A stretch of DNA of 35,285 nucleotides from an uncultured Bacteroidales bacterium (GTDB lineage: Bacteria > Bacteroidota > Bacteroidia > Bacteroidales > UBA932). This document shows, one piece after another, positions 23,088-32,147 of the stretch. A program made the position numbers and the translations under genes. The stretch is taken from contig CAJODR010000012.1 of the NCBI GenBank assembly GCA_905233275.1, positions 1 through 35,285 of the forward strand, in the 5' to 3' direction. How positions within the stretch are numbered: position 1 is the first letter of the stretch; every line of letters starts with the position of its first letter. The notes beneath the pieces are model-generated. The model worked only from the letters and a program-made list of their open reading frames with translations, was not told where the DNA came from and did not search any database.

Positions 23088-25307
23088 CTAACCTACAACC
23101 GAACCGTTTGTAACCACCTCAACAGGGGAAATCAGGCGAAGCTTGCCGTCGCCCTGCTTTGCCATCAGGATCATGCCTTTGGACTCGATGCCGCGGATGG
23201 TGCGTGGTGCGAGATTGGCGAGGATGCAGATCTGCTTGCCGACCATTTCCTCCGGAGAATAATACTCCGCGATGCCTGAAACAATAGTCCTCTCGTCGAG
23301 ACCGGTGTTGATCGTGAGCTTCAGGAGCTTGTCTGTCTTGGGGACGCGCTCGGCAGCGAGGACGGTCGCAGTGCGGATATCCATCCGTGAGAAGTCGTCA
23401 AAAGTGATTTCCGACTTTGCAGGCTCGACTTTGCGGGCTGCCTCGGCGGCGGCAGCAGCTGCCTCTTTGGCCTTGCGGGCCTCCTCAATGGCCTTGAGCT
23501 TTGCCAGCTGGGCATCGATCTCGGCATCCTCGATCTTGCGGAAAAGGAGGGTGCTTTCGCCGAGTTCGTGTCCGGGAGGAAGGAGCTCGGAAGTGGCGAG
23601 GGATGACCATTTCAGCGTCAGAGTTTTCTCGGCTTCGCTCAAAATGACAAACGGGCGGGTGTGGAGGGCGCGGGATTCACCGGGAGCGTAGAAATTCTCG
23701 CCCGGAGTGCCCTTGACACCGAAATCTGCGGGCTTGACGCCTTCGCCGGCACGGTGGTCGAAACCGGCGTCGAGACCTACTCGGAGGATGCTGCGGAGCT
23801 TTTCAGCTGCAAACGGAGTGAACGGCTCGAAAGCGATCGCGAGGTCAGCGCATATCTGCAGACAGGTGTAAAGGATCGATGCCGTGCGGTCCATATCGGT
23901 CTTTGCGACGCTCCAGGGCTCGGAATCGGAGATATACTTGTTGCCAATGCGTGCAATCGACATTGCGTCCTTGAGGGCCTCGCGGAAGTGGAAGGTGTCG
24001 AGATTCTTCTCCAGGGACTCCTTGAGGGGAACGATCGAAGCGAGGGTTTCGGCGTCGACGGGCTCGGGCTTGAGATTGCCGGGGACCTTGCCGCCGAAAT
24101 ACTTGCCGGTGAGCACCACCGCGCGGTTGACGAAATTGCCGAATATGGCGACGAGTTCAGAATTATTCCTCTGCTGGAGGTCTTTCCAGGTGAAATCGTT
24201 GTCCTTGGTCTCAGGCGCGTTGGCCGTCAGCACGTAGCGGAGGACGTCTTCCTCGCCGGGGAAATCCTGGAGGAATTCGTGCACCCACACGGCCCAGCCC
24301 TTGGATGTCGAAAGCTTGTCGCCCTCGAGGTTGAGGAACTCGTTGGAGGGGACGTTGTCGGGGAGAATGTATTCGCCGTGGGCTTTCAGCATGGAGGGGA
24401 AAACGATGCAGTGGAAGACGATGTTGTCCTTGCCGATAAAGTGGACGAGGCGGGTATCGGGGCTCTTCCACCAGGTCTCCCAGGACTCGGGAAGCAGCTC
24501 CTTGGTGTTGGAAATGTAGCCGATAGGGGCGTCGAACCAGACATAGAGCACCTTGCCTTCGGCTCCTTCGACGGGGACGGGAACGCCCCAGTCGAGGTCG
24601 CGCGTGACGGCGCGGGGCTGGAGGCCGAGGTCGAGCCAGCTCTTGCACTGGCCGTAGACATTGGTCTTCCATTCCTTGTGGCGCTCGAGGATCCATTCGC
24701 GGAGCCAGGGCTCATAACGGTCGAGGGGCAGGTACCAGTGCTTTGTCTTGCGCTTCTCGGGCACGGCGCCGCTCAGCTTGGAATGCGGGTCGATGAGTTC
24801 CTCGGGAGAGAGGGTGCTGCCGCACTTTTCGCACTGGTCGCCGTATGCCTTGGGATTGCCGCAGCGGGGGCATGTGCCCTCGATCAGACGGTCCGTGAGG
24901 AACATTCCGGCCTCAGGGTCATAGAGCTGCTCGCTCTCCTTGGTGATGAAATCGTCGCTGTCGTAAAGCCTGCGGAAGAACTCAGAGGCATGCGCGTCAT
25001 GCACCTTTGAGGACGTCCTCGAATAGATGTCGAAATTGATTCCGAGGCCTGTGAAGGCGTCTTTCATCACCCTGTGGTACTTGTCCACGATATCCTGCGG
25101 GGAGACTCCCTGCTCACGGGCTTTTATGGTGATCGGCACACCGTGCTCGTCGCTGCCGCAGATGAAGACGACGTCCTCACCCCTCAGGCGGAGATAGCGC
25201 ACGTAAATGTCGCCGGGAACGTATGCACCGGCGAGGTGGCCGATATGGATGGGACCGTTGGCGTAAGGGAGCGCACAGGTCACGAGGGTTCTTTTGTAAT
25301 TGTCCAT
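23088..25307 (-). CDS. metG: Methionyl-tRNA synthetase
   Basis: 739-residue class I aminoacyl-tRNA synthetase that charges methionine onto tRNA-Met in the cytoplasm. Visible: HIGH motif as HIGH (residues 21-24 in PIHIGHLAG), zinc knuckle CPRCGNP with CEKCG, KMSKS-type motif KLSTS (331-335), anticodon-binding helical domain, an Ala/Glu/Lys-rich helix (about 605-640), and a C-terminal EMAP/Trbp111-like tRNA-binding domain starting [15 protein letters not shown]. Length is normal for the dimeric form with this appended domain. The ATG is three bases after the dnaG stop, so it is co-transcribed with dnaG. Confidence 0.98.
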   Translation of the reverse strand: MDNYKRTLVTCALPYANGPIHIGHLAGAYVPGDIYVRYLRLRGEDVVFICGSDEHGVPITIKAREQGVSPQDIVDKYHRVMKDAFTGLGINFDIYSRTSSKVHDAHASEFFRRLYDSDDFITKESEQLYDPEAGMFLTDRLIEGTCPRCGNPKAYGDQCEKCGSTLSPEELIDPHSKLSGAVPEKRKTKHWYLPLDRYEPWLREWILERHKEWKTNVYGQCKSWLDLGLQPRAVTRDLDWGVPVPVEGAEGKVLYVWFDAPIGYISNTKELLPESWETWWKSPDTRLVHFIGKDNIVFHCIVFPSMLKAHGEYILPDNVPSNEFLNLEGDKLSTSKGWAVWVHEFLQDFPGEEDVLRYVLTANAPETKDNDFTWKDLQQRNNSELVAIFGNFVNRAVVLTGKYFGGKVPGNLKPEPVDAETLASIVPLKESLEKNLDTFHFREALKDAMSIARIGNKYISDSEPWSVAKTDMDRTASILYTCLQICADLAIAFEPFTPFAAEKLRSILRVGLDAGFDHRAGEGVKPADFGVKGTPGENFYAPGESRALHTRPFVILSEAEKTLTLKWSSLATSELLPPGHELGESTLLFRKIEDAEIDAQLAKLKAIEEARKAKEAAAAAAEAARKVEPAKSEITFDDFSRMDIRTATVLAAERVPKTDKLLKLTINTGLDERTIVSGIAEYYSPEEMVGKQICILANLAPRTIRGIESKGMILMAKQGDGKLRLISPVEVVTNGSVVG

Positions 25308-25310
25308 ATA

Positions 25311-27317
25311 TCAATCTTTCTTTTCTCTTCCAAGTCGAATATTAATGATCCGGAGCATCTCCTGGACCTGTTTCATCTCCATGAGAATCTCCGTCTGCCG
25401 CTCCGGAGCCGCCGATGCGAGGGACGCGACCAGCGAACGGGAACGCTGCTCCATCTTTTTCTGCTGATACACGAGAATGGCGCGTGGTACGTAATTGACG
25501 AGCCAGGAATCCGTGGCGGTCAGCGCGGCCGAGAAATTCTCCACCGTGAGGCGGTATTTCTCCTCCGACAAATTGGCGGTCACCCAGGCCACGGTGCGGT
25601 CCTCGCCGGAAATGAGGGTGCGGATGATCTGCTCCTGCGACAGTCCCTTGTCATAGAGGTCGAAATAGGCCTCGTAGGCCGCCCTGTAGGCATCGTTGAC
25701 GAGCGAAGCGCCGTCCGAAGCGAGGGCGTCGTCGATGAATTCGGCCACAGTCGGGGGCTCGTCACCGCCGTAGAACGGCGAATCGGTCGCGAACTTCAGC
25801 GGAGTCCCTCCGTGCCGGAGAATAAAGCCGAGCAGCTCCCGTTCCGACGGCGCCAGGAAACGGTCGTTCTCGATCACGGCCGACTCGGAAACATTCGCCG
25901 GAGGCGCCTCGGTGACCGGATGCAGCTCTGTCTCCCCTTCCCTGCGGATTTCCGCGGGAATGCCGTGGCTGCGGTCGTATTCCCGCTGGCGGCGGGTCCT
26001 CTCTTCGTCAATCAGCTTTTCGCGGGTACGGACAATCCTGGAGAAGAGGATGTCCGATTCGATCCCGAAACGGCGTGCACAGCTGTCCACGTAGACGGAG
26101 CGCTTGACGGCGTCGGGAATCTCCGCAATAGAATCGGCGATGTCATTTATCAGATTCGCCTTCTTGAGGGGGTCGTTGCCGGCTTCTTCGAGAAGGAGGT
26201 CTGTCTTGAACGTGATGAAATCCCTCTCGTGCGACGCGATGAACGCCTCAACCTCCTCCAGGGTATGCTTCCGAGAATAGGAATCCGGATCGTCACCATC
26301 CGGTATCAGGACCACCTTGACGTTCATTCCCTCGCGGAGAACCATGTTGATGCCCCTGATGGCCGCGTGGATGCCCGCTGAGTCACCGTCGTACATGATG
26401 GTGACATTCTCCGTGAACTTCTTGATGAGGCGGATCTGCTCGACGGTCAGGGATGTGCCGCTGGAGGCCACCACGTTGAGGATGCCGAGCTGGTGCATCG
26501 ACAGGACGTCGAGGTAGCCTTCGACGAGGTAGCACTTGTCCTTTTTGGCCATCTCGTTCTTGGCGTACCAGATTCCGTAGAGGGAACGGGACTTGACGTA
26601 GATTTCCGATTCCTTGGAATTGACGTATTTGGCGACAGTCTTGTCGGTGAGGAGAGTCCTGCCGCCGAATGCGATGACGCGTCCGCTGACCGAATGGATG
26701 GGGAATATCACCCTGTCGTAGAATCGGTCGTGGAGGGTGTTGTCGCTGTCGTAGGTGGCGCAGAGGCCGGTTTCGAGGAGGTATTCGTCCTTGAAGCCTT
26801 TTGCTTTGGCGGCTTCGGTGAATGCCTTGCGGCTCCTGGGAGCCCAGCCGAGGTGGTATTTGGCAATGGTCTCGTCCTCGAGGCCGCGGGACTTGAAGTA
26901 CTGGTAGCCGATTGAGCGGCCTTCCGGCGTGGAAAGGGATTCTTCAAAGAATTGTCCCGCGAAGTCGGAAACGAGAAGGAGGCTCTCATTGCGCTGGCGG
27001 GCAGCTATTTCCTCTGCGGTTTCTTCCTTTTCGCGGACTTCGATGTGGTATTTCTTTGCGAGGTAGCGGAGGGCTTCGACGTAGGACAGGTGCTCGTATT
27101 CCATGACGAATCCGACCGCGGATCCGGCCTTGCCGCAGCCGAAGCATTTGTAGATGCCGCGGGAGGGCGAAACGTGGAACGAAGGGGTCTTCTCGTTATG
27201 GAAGGGGCAGCACGCGACAAAATCGCCACCCCGTTTTTTAAGGGTGACGAAATCGCTGACGACGTCCACTATCTGGGCTGTGTCGAGTATTTCTGCTACA
27301 GTCTCGCGGGGAATCAT
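25311..27317 (-). CDS. dnaG: DNA primase
   Basis: 668-residue primase that lays RNA primers for replication and works with the replicative helicase. The N-terminal CHC2 zinc finger has ligands Cys37, His40, Cys58 and Cys61 (CPFH and CFGC). The catalytic TOPRIM part includes LVEGYLDVLSMHQLG, the acidic MYDGDSAG and the DGDDPDS motif. The C-terminal region (about 440-668) is a helical helicase-interaction domain, less conserved. The ATG is two bases after the stop of the DUF308 gene; metG follows after three bases. Length is normal for Bacteroidales. Confidence 0.97.
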   Translation of the reverse strand: MIPRETVAEILDTAQIVDVVSDFVTLKKRGGDFVACCPFHNEKTPSFHVSPSRGIYKCFGCGKAGSAVGFVMEYEHLSYVEALRYLAKKYHIEVREKEETAEEIAARQRNESLLLVSDFAGQFFEESLSTPEGRSIGYQYFKSRGLEDETIAKYHLGWAPRSRKAFTEAAKAKGFKDEYLLETGLCATYDSDNTLHDRFYDRVIFPIHSVSGRVIAFGGRTLLTDKTVAKYVNSKESEIYVKSRSLYGIWYAKNEMAKKDKCYLVEGYLDVLSMHQLGILNVVASSGTSLTVEQIRLIKKFTENVTIMYDGDSAGIHAAIRGINMVLREGMNVKVVLIPDGDDPDSYSRKHTLEEVEAFIASHERDFITFKTDLLLEEAGNDPLKKANLINDIADSIAEIPDAVKRSVYVDSCARRFGIESDILFSRIVRTREKLIDEERTRRQREYDRSHGIPAEIRREGETELHPVTEAPPANVSESAVIENDRFLAPSERELLGFILRHGGTPLKFATDSPFYGGDEPPTVAEFIDDALASDGASLVNDAYRAAYEAYFDLYDKGLSQEQIIRTLISGEDRTVAWVTANLSEEKYRLTVENFSAALTATDSWLVNYVPRAILVYQQKKMEQRSRSLVASLASAAPERQTEILMEMKQVQEMLRIINIRLGREKKD

Positions 27318-27319
27318 CG

Positions 27320-28039
27320 TTATTGCCGGTCGACCGATTCGAAGTCAACGTCCTTGACTCCGTCGGTGGGGACTACGCTGCGGTCACGGGAGATGGGCTG
27401 CTTGTCCTCCGGAATGGCGGCGCGCTGTGCCTGGGCTTCTGCCGTGAAGCGGATTTCGTATTCATTCTCTGCCTTGGAAATGCGGAACATCGAAATGAGC
27501 TCCGATATGCCGTACACCAGGAGTCCGATGCCGAGGCACCATTTGATATGAGTGGGATTGAGGAAGAATATAAGCGCGAAAATAAGGGCGATGATACCGA
27601 GCGCGAGGGGAAGCCAACCCATCAGGTGGAGGGGCTTCATGAAAATGTAGGTGCTCACAAGGACGACAATCTCCAGAGCCACCAGGATGATGAGCATTCC
27701 GGAAATGACGACGAACAGGAGATGTCCTACCTTTGCCGGCCAAAGGACCAGCACGAGGCCCACCAGCGTCGCGATGCCGCAGGTGATGGATGCGAGCACG
27801 AGCGACATCGATTTGCCCTTGTCTTTCTTTTTGGCCTTGGCTTCCTGTGCCGCATCATCCTTGGAGGTAAGGGAAGGGATGAGGCAGATGAGACCGGCGA
27901 TGATAATCACCACACCGACGATCTGGGTCATATAGGTCTGGGCGTCCTTTACGGTGAAAATGAAAATCGCAAGCGCAAGTGCGATGGCGGCCCTGATGAT
28001 AGTGCCGAAATTGTTTTTATAACCAACTGTAATGAGCAT
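27320..28039 (-). CDS. DUF308 family membrane protein
   Basis: 239 residues with six hydrophobic spans in three hairpins, separated by a lysine-rich cytoplasmic loop (AKAKKKDKGK, about 68-77) and ending in a charged soluble tail of some 50 residues. The pattern fits DUF308 (HdeD-like) inner-membrane proteins, whose function in Bacteroidota is unknown. It leads the dnaG-metG transcript with a 2-base gap and a predicted promoter just upstream. Its presence there seems to be a matter of genome order rather than shared function. Confidence 0.75.
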   Translation of the reverse strand: MLITVGYKNNFGTIIRAAIALALAIFIFTVKDAQTYMTQIVGVVIIIAGLICLIPSLTSKDDAAQEAKAKKKDKGKSMSLVLASITCGIATLVGLVLVLWPAKVGHLLFVVISGMLIILVALEIVVLVSTYIFMKPLHLMGWLPLALGIIALIFALIFFLNPTHIKWCLGIGLLVYGISELISMFRISKAENEYEIRFTAEAQAQRAAIPEDKQPISRDRSVVPTDGVKDVDFESVDRQ

Positions 28040-28068
28040 GGTACTTGATATTTCTTTCGTTCAAACTA

Positions 28069-28076
28069 CAAATATA
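28069..28076 (-). promoter_or_regulatory. Candidate -7 element before DUF308-dnaG-metG
   Basis: TATATTTG on the minus strand fits TAnnTTTG and lies 29 bases upstream of the ATG at 28039, in the gap after recQ. No TTTG at -33 is seen. Confidence 0.45.
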
Positions 28077-28090
28077 CAACTTTTTACAGA

Positions 28091-30298
28091 CTAATTGGCG
28101 ATTTCGCAGAGGAATTTGATACGGACGAGGCGTATCTCTTCATCGCTGTAGTCGTCGCCGAGAGCCTGTTTGGCCTCCTCGAGGGTGCCCGTTTCGGCCT
28201 CGTCGCGGAAATATGCGTAAATCTCGTCTATGACGTCGCGGTCGACATTGCCGGAGATGTAGTAGTCGAGATTGAGCGACATGCCGGAGGAGACGATGGA
28301 CTCTATTTCCGTCAGGAGCTCATCCATGGTGAGGCCACGGGCTGATGCTATATCCTCCAGGGGCAGCCCCCTGTCGATGGACTGGATGATGAATATCTTG
28401 CCGCCGGAACGGTTGCCGGCCACGGTTTTGACGATGAAGTCGTCGGGGCGCTCGATTTCATTCTCCTCGACATAGAGGGAGATTAATTCGACGAAGTCCT
28501 TGCCGTACTTGCGGGCCTTGCCTTCGCCGACGCCCTGGCAGTTTTTGAGCTCCTCAATCGTCATCGGGTACATGATCGCCATGTCCTCGAGGGAAGGATC
28601 GCTGAATATGATCCAAGGCTGGAGGTGGAGATGGCGCGCCAGATCCTTTCGGAGGTCTTTCAGGAGCGACAGCAGCACAGGATCGCCTCCCCCGCCCTGT
28701 TGGCCGGTAGCAATCGGGACGTCGTCCAGGTCGTCATCGTCCTCTCCGTCGGAGAATGTGCGGTCCTCGACGAGCATGAGCTCGTGGGGATGTTCCGCGA
28801 ACGCGGCGCCTTCCGGGGTGACCGAGATGAGACCGTAATTCTCTATATCCTTGTCCAGAAGATGGAGGATGAGGCCCTGGTGGATCAGGGTGATCCAGAA
28901 CTTGGCCGTATGGTCGCGGCCTTCGCCGAAGAGCTCCAGCTCGTCGTGGCGATAGGACTTTATTAGGGAATTTGTCTCTCCCGTGAGAATGCCGGCGAGG
29001 TGCTCGGCCTTGAAGTGCTCGGGAAGCGAAGTGATGAGGTCGATGACAAGGCACATCTCCTCCTGGCCGTCGAAGCGGGTCTTCGGATGCAGACAGTTGT
29101 CACAAGCGCCGCAGTTGGTGGCGGTGTAGTCTTCGCCGAAATAGTTGAGGAGGTATTTGCGACGGCATTCGCCGGTCTCGGCGTATGCGACTGTCTCCGC
29201 GAGCAGCTGGCGGCCGATTTCCTGCTCTGCGACCGGCTTTCCCTGCATGAACTTTTCGAACTTGCGGACGTCCTTATAGCTGTAGTAGGTAATGCAGTTG
29301 CCCTCCTGGCCGTCACGCCCGGCACGGCCCGTCTCCTGATAGTAGCCCTCGATGCTCTTGGGGATGTCGTAGTGGATGACGAATCGTACGTCGGGCTTGT
29401 CGATGCCCATGCCGAATGCGATGGTGGCAACGATGACGTCTATCTCCTCGAGGAGGAATTTGTCCTGGTTGTCAGTGCGGGTCTTGGCGTCGAGGCCGGC
29501 GTGGTAAGGGAGGGCACGGATACCGTTGATCGACAGTATCTTGGCGAGCTCCTCGACCTTGCGGCGGCTGAGGCAGTAGATGATGCCCGACTTGCCCGGA
29601 TTGGCCCTGATGTAGCGGATGATGTCCTTTTCGGGCTCCTCCTTGTCGCGGACTTCGTAGTAGAGATTGGGGCGGTTGAAGGAGGATTTGAACACCGCGG
29701 CGTCCGTGATCCTGAGGTTTTTGAGGATGTCGCTCTGGACTTTGGCGGTCGCTGTAGCCGTGAGGGCGATGACGGGAGCCGGGGCGATTTCGTCAATTAT
29801 CGCGCGGATGCGGCGGTATTCCGGCCGGAAGTCGTGCCCCCATTCGGAAATACAATGCGCCTCGTCAACTGCGTAGAATGATATTTTGATCTCCTTCAGC
29901 AGGGCGATGTTTTCATCCTTGGTGAGCGATTCGGGAGCAACGTATAGCAGCTTGGTCACCCCGGAGAGAAGGTCGTTGCGGACTTCGGCTATCTGGGGGC
30001 GCGAGAGTGAACTATTGAGGAAATGGGCTATCCCCACGTCTCCCGAGACGAATCCGCGGATGGCGTCCACCTGGTTTTTCATCAAGGCGATGAGCGGGGA
30101 GATAACGATCGCGGTGCCTTCCATCACGAGGGCGGGGAGCTGGTAGCACAGCGATTTGCCGCCGCCGGTGGGCATGAGGACGAATGTATTGCCGCCGCCA
30201 ACGAGATGCTTGATAACATCCTCCTGGTCTCCCTTGAAGGCTGAATAACCGAAAAAGTCTTTCAGACAATTTCTGAGTATCGTGTCGTCGACGGTCAT
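28091..30298 (-). CDS. recQ: ATP-dependent DNA helicase RecQ
   Basis: 735-residue 3'-5' superfamily 2 helicase for recombination and fork repair. Walker A MPTGGGKS, DEAH box VDEAHCISEWGHDFR, motif III TATAT, motif VI QETGRAGRDG, zinc-binding cysteines (CRRKYLLNYFG then CGACDNC), a winged-helix RQC part, HRDC domain (about 555-630) and a C-terminal helix-turn-helix-like region. An acidic linker, GEDDDDLDD, separates the winged helix from HRDC. I chose the ATG at 30298; a GTG at 30319 is in frame, but the predicted promoter lies immediately upstream, so a start there would leave almost no leader. The gene stands alone, divergent from the FKBP-like operon. Confidence 0.96.
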   Translation of the reverse strand: MTVDDTILRNCLKDFFGYSAFKGDQEDVIKHLVGGGNTFVLMPTGGGKSLCYQLPALVMEGTAIVISPLIALMKNQVDAIRGFVSGDVGIAHFLNSSLSRPQIAEVRNDLLSGVTKLLYVAPESLTKDENIALLKEIKISFYAVDEAHCISEWGHDFRPEYRRIRAIIDEIAPAPVIALTATATAKVQSDILKNLRITDAAVFKSSFNRPNLYYEVRDKEEPEKDIIRYIRANPGKSGIIYCLSRRKVEELAKILSINGIRALPYHAGLDAKTRTDNQDKFLLEEIDVIVATIAFGMGIDKPDVRFVIHYDIPKSIEGYYQETGRAGRDGQEGNCITYYSYKDVRKFEKFMQGKPVAEQEIGRQLLAETVAYAETGECRRKYLLNYFGEDYTATNCGACDNCLHPKTRFDGQEEMCLVIDLITSLPEHFKAEHLAGILTGETNSLIKSYRHDELELFGEGRDHTAKFWITLIHQGLILHLLDKDIENYGLISVTPEGAAFAEHPHELMLVEDRTFSDGEDDDDLDDVPIATGQQGGGGDPVLLSLLKDLRKDLARHLHLQPWIIFSDPSLEDMAIMYPMTIEELKNCQGVGEGKARKYGKDFVELISLYVEENEIERPDDFIVKTVAGNRSGGKIFIIQSIDRGLPLEDIASARGLTMDELLTEIESIVSSGMSLNLDYYISGNVDRDVIDEIYAYFRDEAETGTLEEAKQALGDDYSDEEIRLVRIKFLCEIAN

Positions 30299-30318
30299 GG
30301 CACAATCCGTATTTTGCA

Positions 30319-30349
30319 CTAAAATACAAAAAATCCGGGAGCTTTCAAA
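30319..30349 (-). promoter_or_regulatory. Predicted recQ promoter
   Basis: TTTG (30349-30346), 19 bases, TATTTTAG (30326-30319): one mismatch to TTTG-N19-TAnnTTTG. The start would be near 30315, supporting the ATG at 30298. Confidence 0.5.
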
Positions 30350-30355
30350 TTATTT

Positions 30356-30387
30356 TTTGTTGAAGGTGTGTTTTTTTGCGATATTTG
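30356..30387 (+). promoter_or_regulatory. Predicted promoter of the FKBP-miaA operon
   Basis: TTTG (30356-30359), 20 bases, GATATTTG (30380-30387): one mismatch to the consensus. Transcription would start near 30392, 16 bases before the ATG at 30408. Confidence 0.5.
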
Positions 30388-30407
30388 CAGATAGAAAAAA
30401 TGAAGTT

Positions 30408-31184
30408 ATGACTGTCAAAAGCATACTCACAGCGGGCTGCATCGCCCTTCTTCTCGCCGCATGCGACCGTCCCCCGAAAGAAAGGGACACCATGGAGCCG
30501 GACGCCGTCACGGAGCTTCCGTCCCAAAATCTCACGGATTCAATGAGTTACATCCTCGGCGTCCGCCTCGGGATGGAGATCAAATACCACAACTACGGCG
30601 ACCTCAACTACCCGAGGATGAAAGAAGGCATCGACGATGCCCTCAAAGCAACCGGATTCCCGGATCTCGACGATCCGGCATTCACCGACCAGTTCGACAT
30701 CAACCCCAACCTCAACCTCGAGATCGAAGACCGATACATCTCCAAGCGCAACCGCGCCATCGGCCTCGACAACGAGATCAAGGGAAAGCGATTCCTCGAT
30801 GAGCAATTCGCCGCAGGCGATGTCGACTCGACCGAATCAGGCCTCCGCTACAAAATGCTCCTGACCGGAGAAGGCCCCAGGATCGCGCTCAAGGACACCA
30901 TAAAGGTCACTCTTACGGTAAAGACCCATGAGGGCACCGTGATCGAAAAGACGATGGGCGATCCCGTCGAGATGGTAATGTCACCGTCCCGATTCAACTG
31001 CCCCGGCCTGCTGGAAGGCCTCCAGCTCCTCCGCGGCGGTGACGAATGCACCCTGACGCTGCCTCCGGCACTCATCGGCCACTATGCCGACTATCCCCTC
31101 GTAGGCCCCAACAAGGTGCTCATCATCGACCTCTCCGTCGACGATGTCCGCAAATACGTCGAACCCAAACCCAACAAGAAATAG
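30408..31184 (+). CDS. FKBP-type peptidyl-prolyl isomerase-like lipoprotein
   Basis: 258 residues. Signal peptide with a canonical lipobox LLAAC (Cys19); an FKBP N-terminal dimerisation-like segment (SMSYILGVRLGMEIK, about 45-60); then an FKBP-like domain (about 140-250) beginning SGLRYKMLLTGEG and ending KVLIIDLSVDDV. Periplasmic chaperone/prolyl isomerase would be the family role. The domain is degenerate: the usual AYG-proline segment before the last strand is replaced by IGHYADYPLVGPN, so catalysis is doubtful. I chose the ATG at 30408, where the signal peptide begins; an upstream in-frame ATG lies inside recQ. First gene of a tight plus-strand operon. Confidence 0.78.
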   Translation: MTVKSILTAGCIALLLAACDRPPKERDTMEPDAVTELPSQNLTDSMSYILGVRLGMEIKYHNYGDLNYPRMKEGIDDALKATGFPDLDDPAFTDQFDINPNLNLEIEDRYISKRNRAIGLDNEIKGKRFLDEQFAAGDVDSTESGLRYKMLLTGEGPRIALKDTIKVTLTVKTHEGTVIEKTMGDPVEMVMSPSRFNCPGLLEGLQLLRGGDECTLTLPPALIGHYADYPLVGPNKVLIIDLSVDDVRKYVEPKPNKK

Positions 31185-31186
31185 CC

Positions 31187-31549
31187 ATGGCAAATCTCGA
31201 ACTGGAAGCCAGGATCACCCTCAAGCAGCCCATCCAGTCAGGACAGGGCGCCCGCGGTCCCTGGGAAAGGCAGGAATTCGTAGTCGAATACCAGGACGGC
31301 AACTTCCCCTCATCCGCATGCTTCACGGCATGGGGTCAGGACAAGGTTGCCGAGCTCGCCCGCTACCAGGTCGGCGACATGGTCAAGATATCCTTCAACA
31401 TTCGCGGCCGCGAGTATAACGGCCGCTGGTTCAACGACCTCCGCGTCTGGCGCATCTCCCCCGCCGGAGCCGCCTCCAGTCCCGCCGGAGCCCCGGCCCC
31501 CAGCCTCGACGACATGCCGGGCGAATTCGGAGACGACCTTCCGTTCTAG
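31187..31549 (+). CDS. DUF3127 OB-fold-like protein with SSB-like acidic tail
   Basis: 120 residues. The core (about 1-90) with WERQEFVVEYQDG, ACFTAWGQDKVAELARYQVG and KISFNIRGREYNGRWFNDLRVWRI is DUF3127, a small beta-barrel that resembles single-stranded-DNA-binding OB folds. A Pro/Ala/Ser-rich linker leads to the C-terminus GEFGDDLPF, the same kind of ending as bacterial SSB (DDDIPF), which in E. coli docks RecQ, primase and other repair proteins. The ATG is two bases after the preceding stop. A role on DNA is inferred; the family has no assigned function that I know. Confidence 0.78.
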   Translation: MANLELEARITLKQPIQSGQGARGPWERQEFVVEYQDGNFPSSACFTAWGQDKVAELARYQVGDMVKISFNIRGREYNGRWFNDLRVWRISPAGAASSPAGAPAPSLDDMPGEFGDDLPF

Positions 31550-31552
31550 CCT

Positions 31553-32140
31553 ATGACACTGCGATTCAAAGTAAGCCTCCACGGAGGCATTAAGGGTTTT
31601 TCGAGAGAGTATCTCGTCGATTCATCGACCTCGCTCTACGCGCTGCACAAGCAGATGCGCTCCGATCTCGAATTCCCTGAAGATCAGTTGATTCTGTTCA
31701 AGGCCATGGGCCCCGGCGACGCTGTGATCGGCCGCTACGGGCTGTTCGATCTCGGCGACGGGAGCGTGGACCAGGTGCGATTCGCCGACGTCATTGCAAA
31801 AGGGCTCGACCACTTCCTCTACTTCTACGACGTGGTGTCCAAAAAGAGCGTCATCGTCACTCCCGACGGCGAGGTTCCGGGCACCAAAGTACCTCCCGGA
31901 GCGGTCCAGCTGGCTTTTTCCAAGGGCCCCGTCCCGTACGAATTCGAAAACGGCTACGTAGCCTACGAAGATCTCCCCGAGGACCAGAAGCACCCCGTTC
32001 CCAAGAAGTCCAATCCGCTCGACGCCATTCTCGGAGCCCTCGACGACGAGGACCTGGACGAGGAGTTCGATGAGGATGACGAGGAAGAAGAGGACGCCGA
32101 CGACGAAGACGGCAAGGAAATCTACGACGAAAACGAATAA
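31553..32140 (+). CDS. Plasmid pRiA4b ORF-3-like protein with acidic tail
   Basis: 195 residues. The N-terminal 145 or so (FKVSLHGGIKGFSREYLVD, LYALHKQMRSDLEF, DQVRFADVIAKGLDHFLYFYD) resemble the pRiA4b ORF-3-like family, beta-rich proteins of unknown function with a ubiquitin-like grasp. The C-terminal 40 residues are almost all Asp/Glu, typical of proteins that bind basic partners or mimic nucleic acid. The ATG follows the DUF3127 stop after three bases. No catalytic motif is visible. Co-transcribed with DUF3127 and miaA. Confidence 0.65.
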   Translation: MTLRFKVSLHGGIKGFSREYLVDSSTSLYALHKQMRSDLEFPEDQLILFKAMGPGDAVIGRYGLFDLGDGSVDQVRFADVIAKGLDHFLYFYDVVSKKSVIVTPDGEVPGTKVPPGAVQLAFSKGPVPYEFENGYVAYEDLPEDQKHPVPKKSNPLDAILGALDDEDLDEEFDEDDEEEEDADDEDGKEIYDENE

Positions 32141-32147
32141 TTCCGCC

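Noticed and set aside
32070..32147. Upstream ATG start for miaA
   Set aside because: It lies deep inside the preceding gene and encodes only the alternate frame of an acidic tail; the P-loop would be unusually far from the start.
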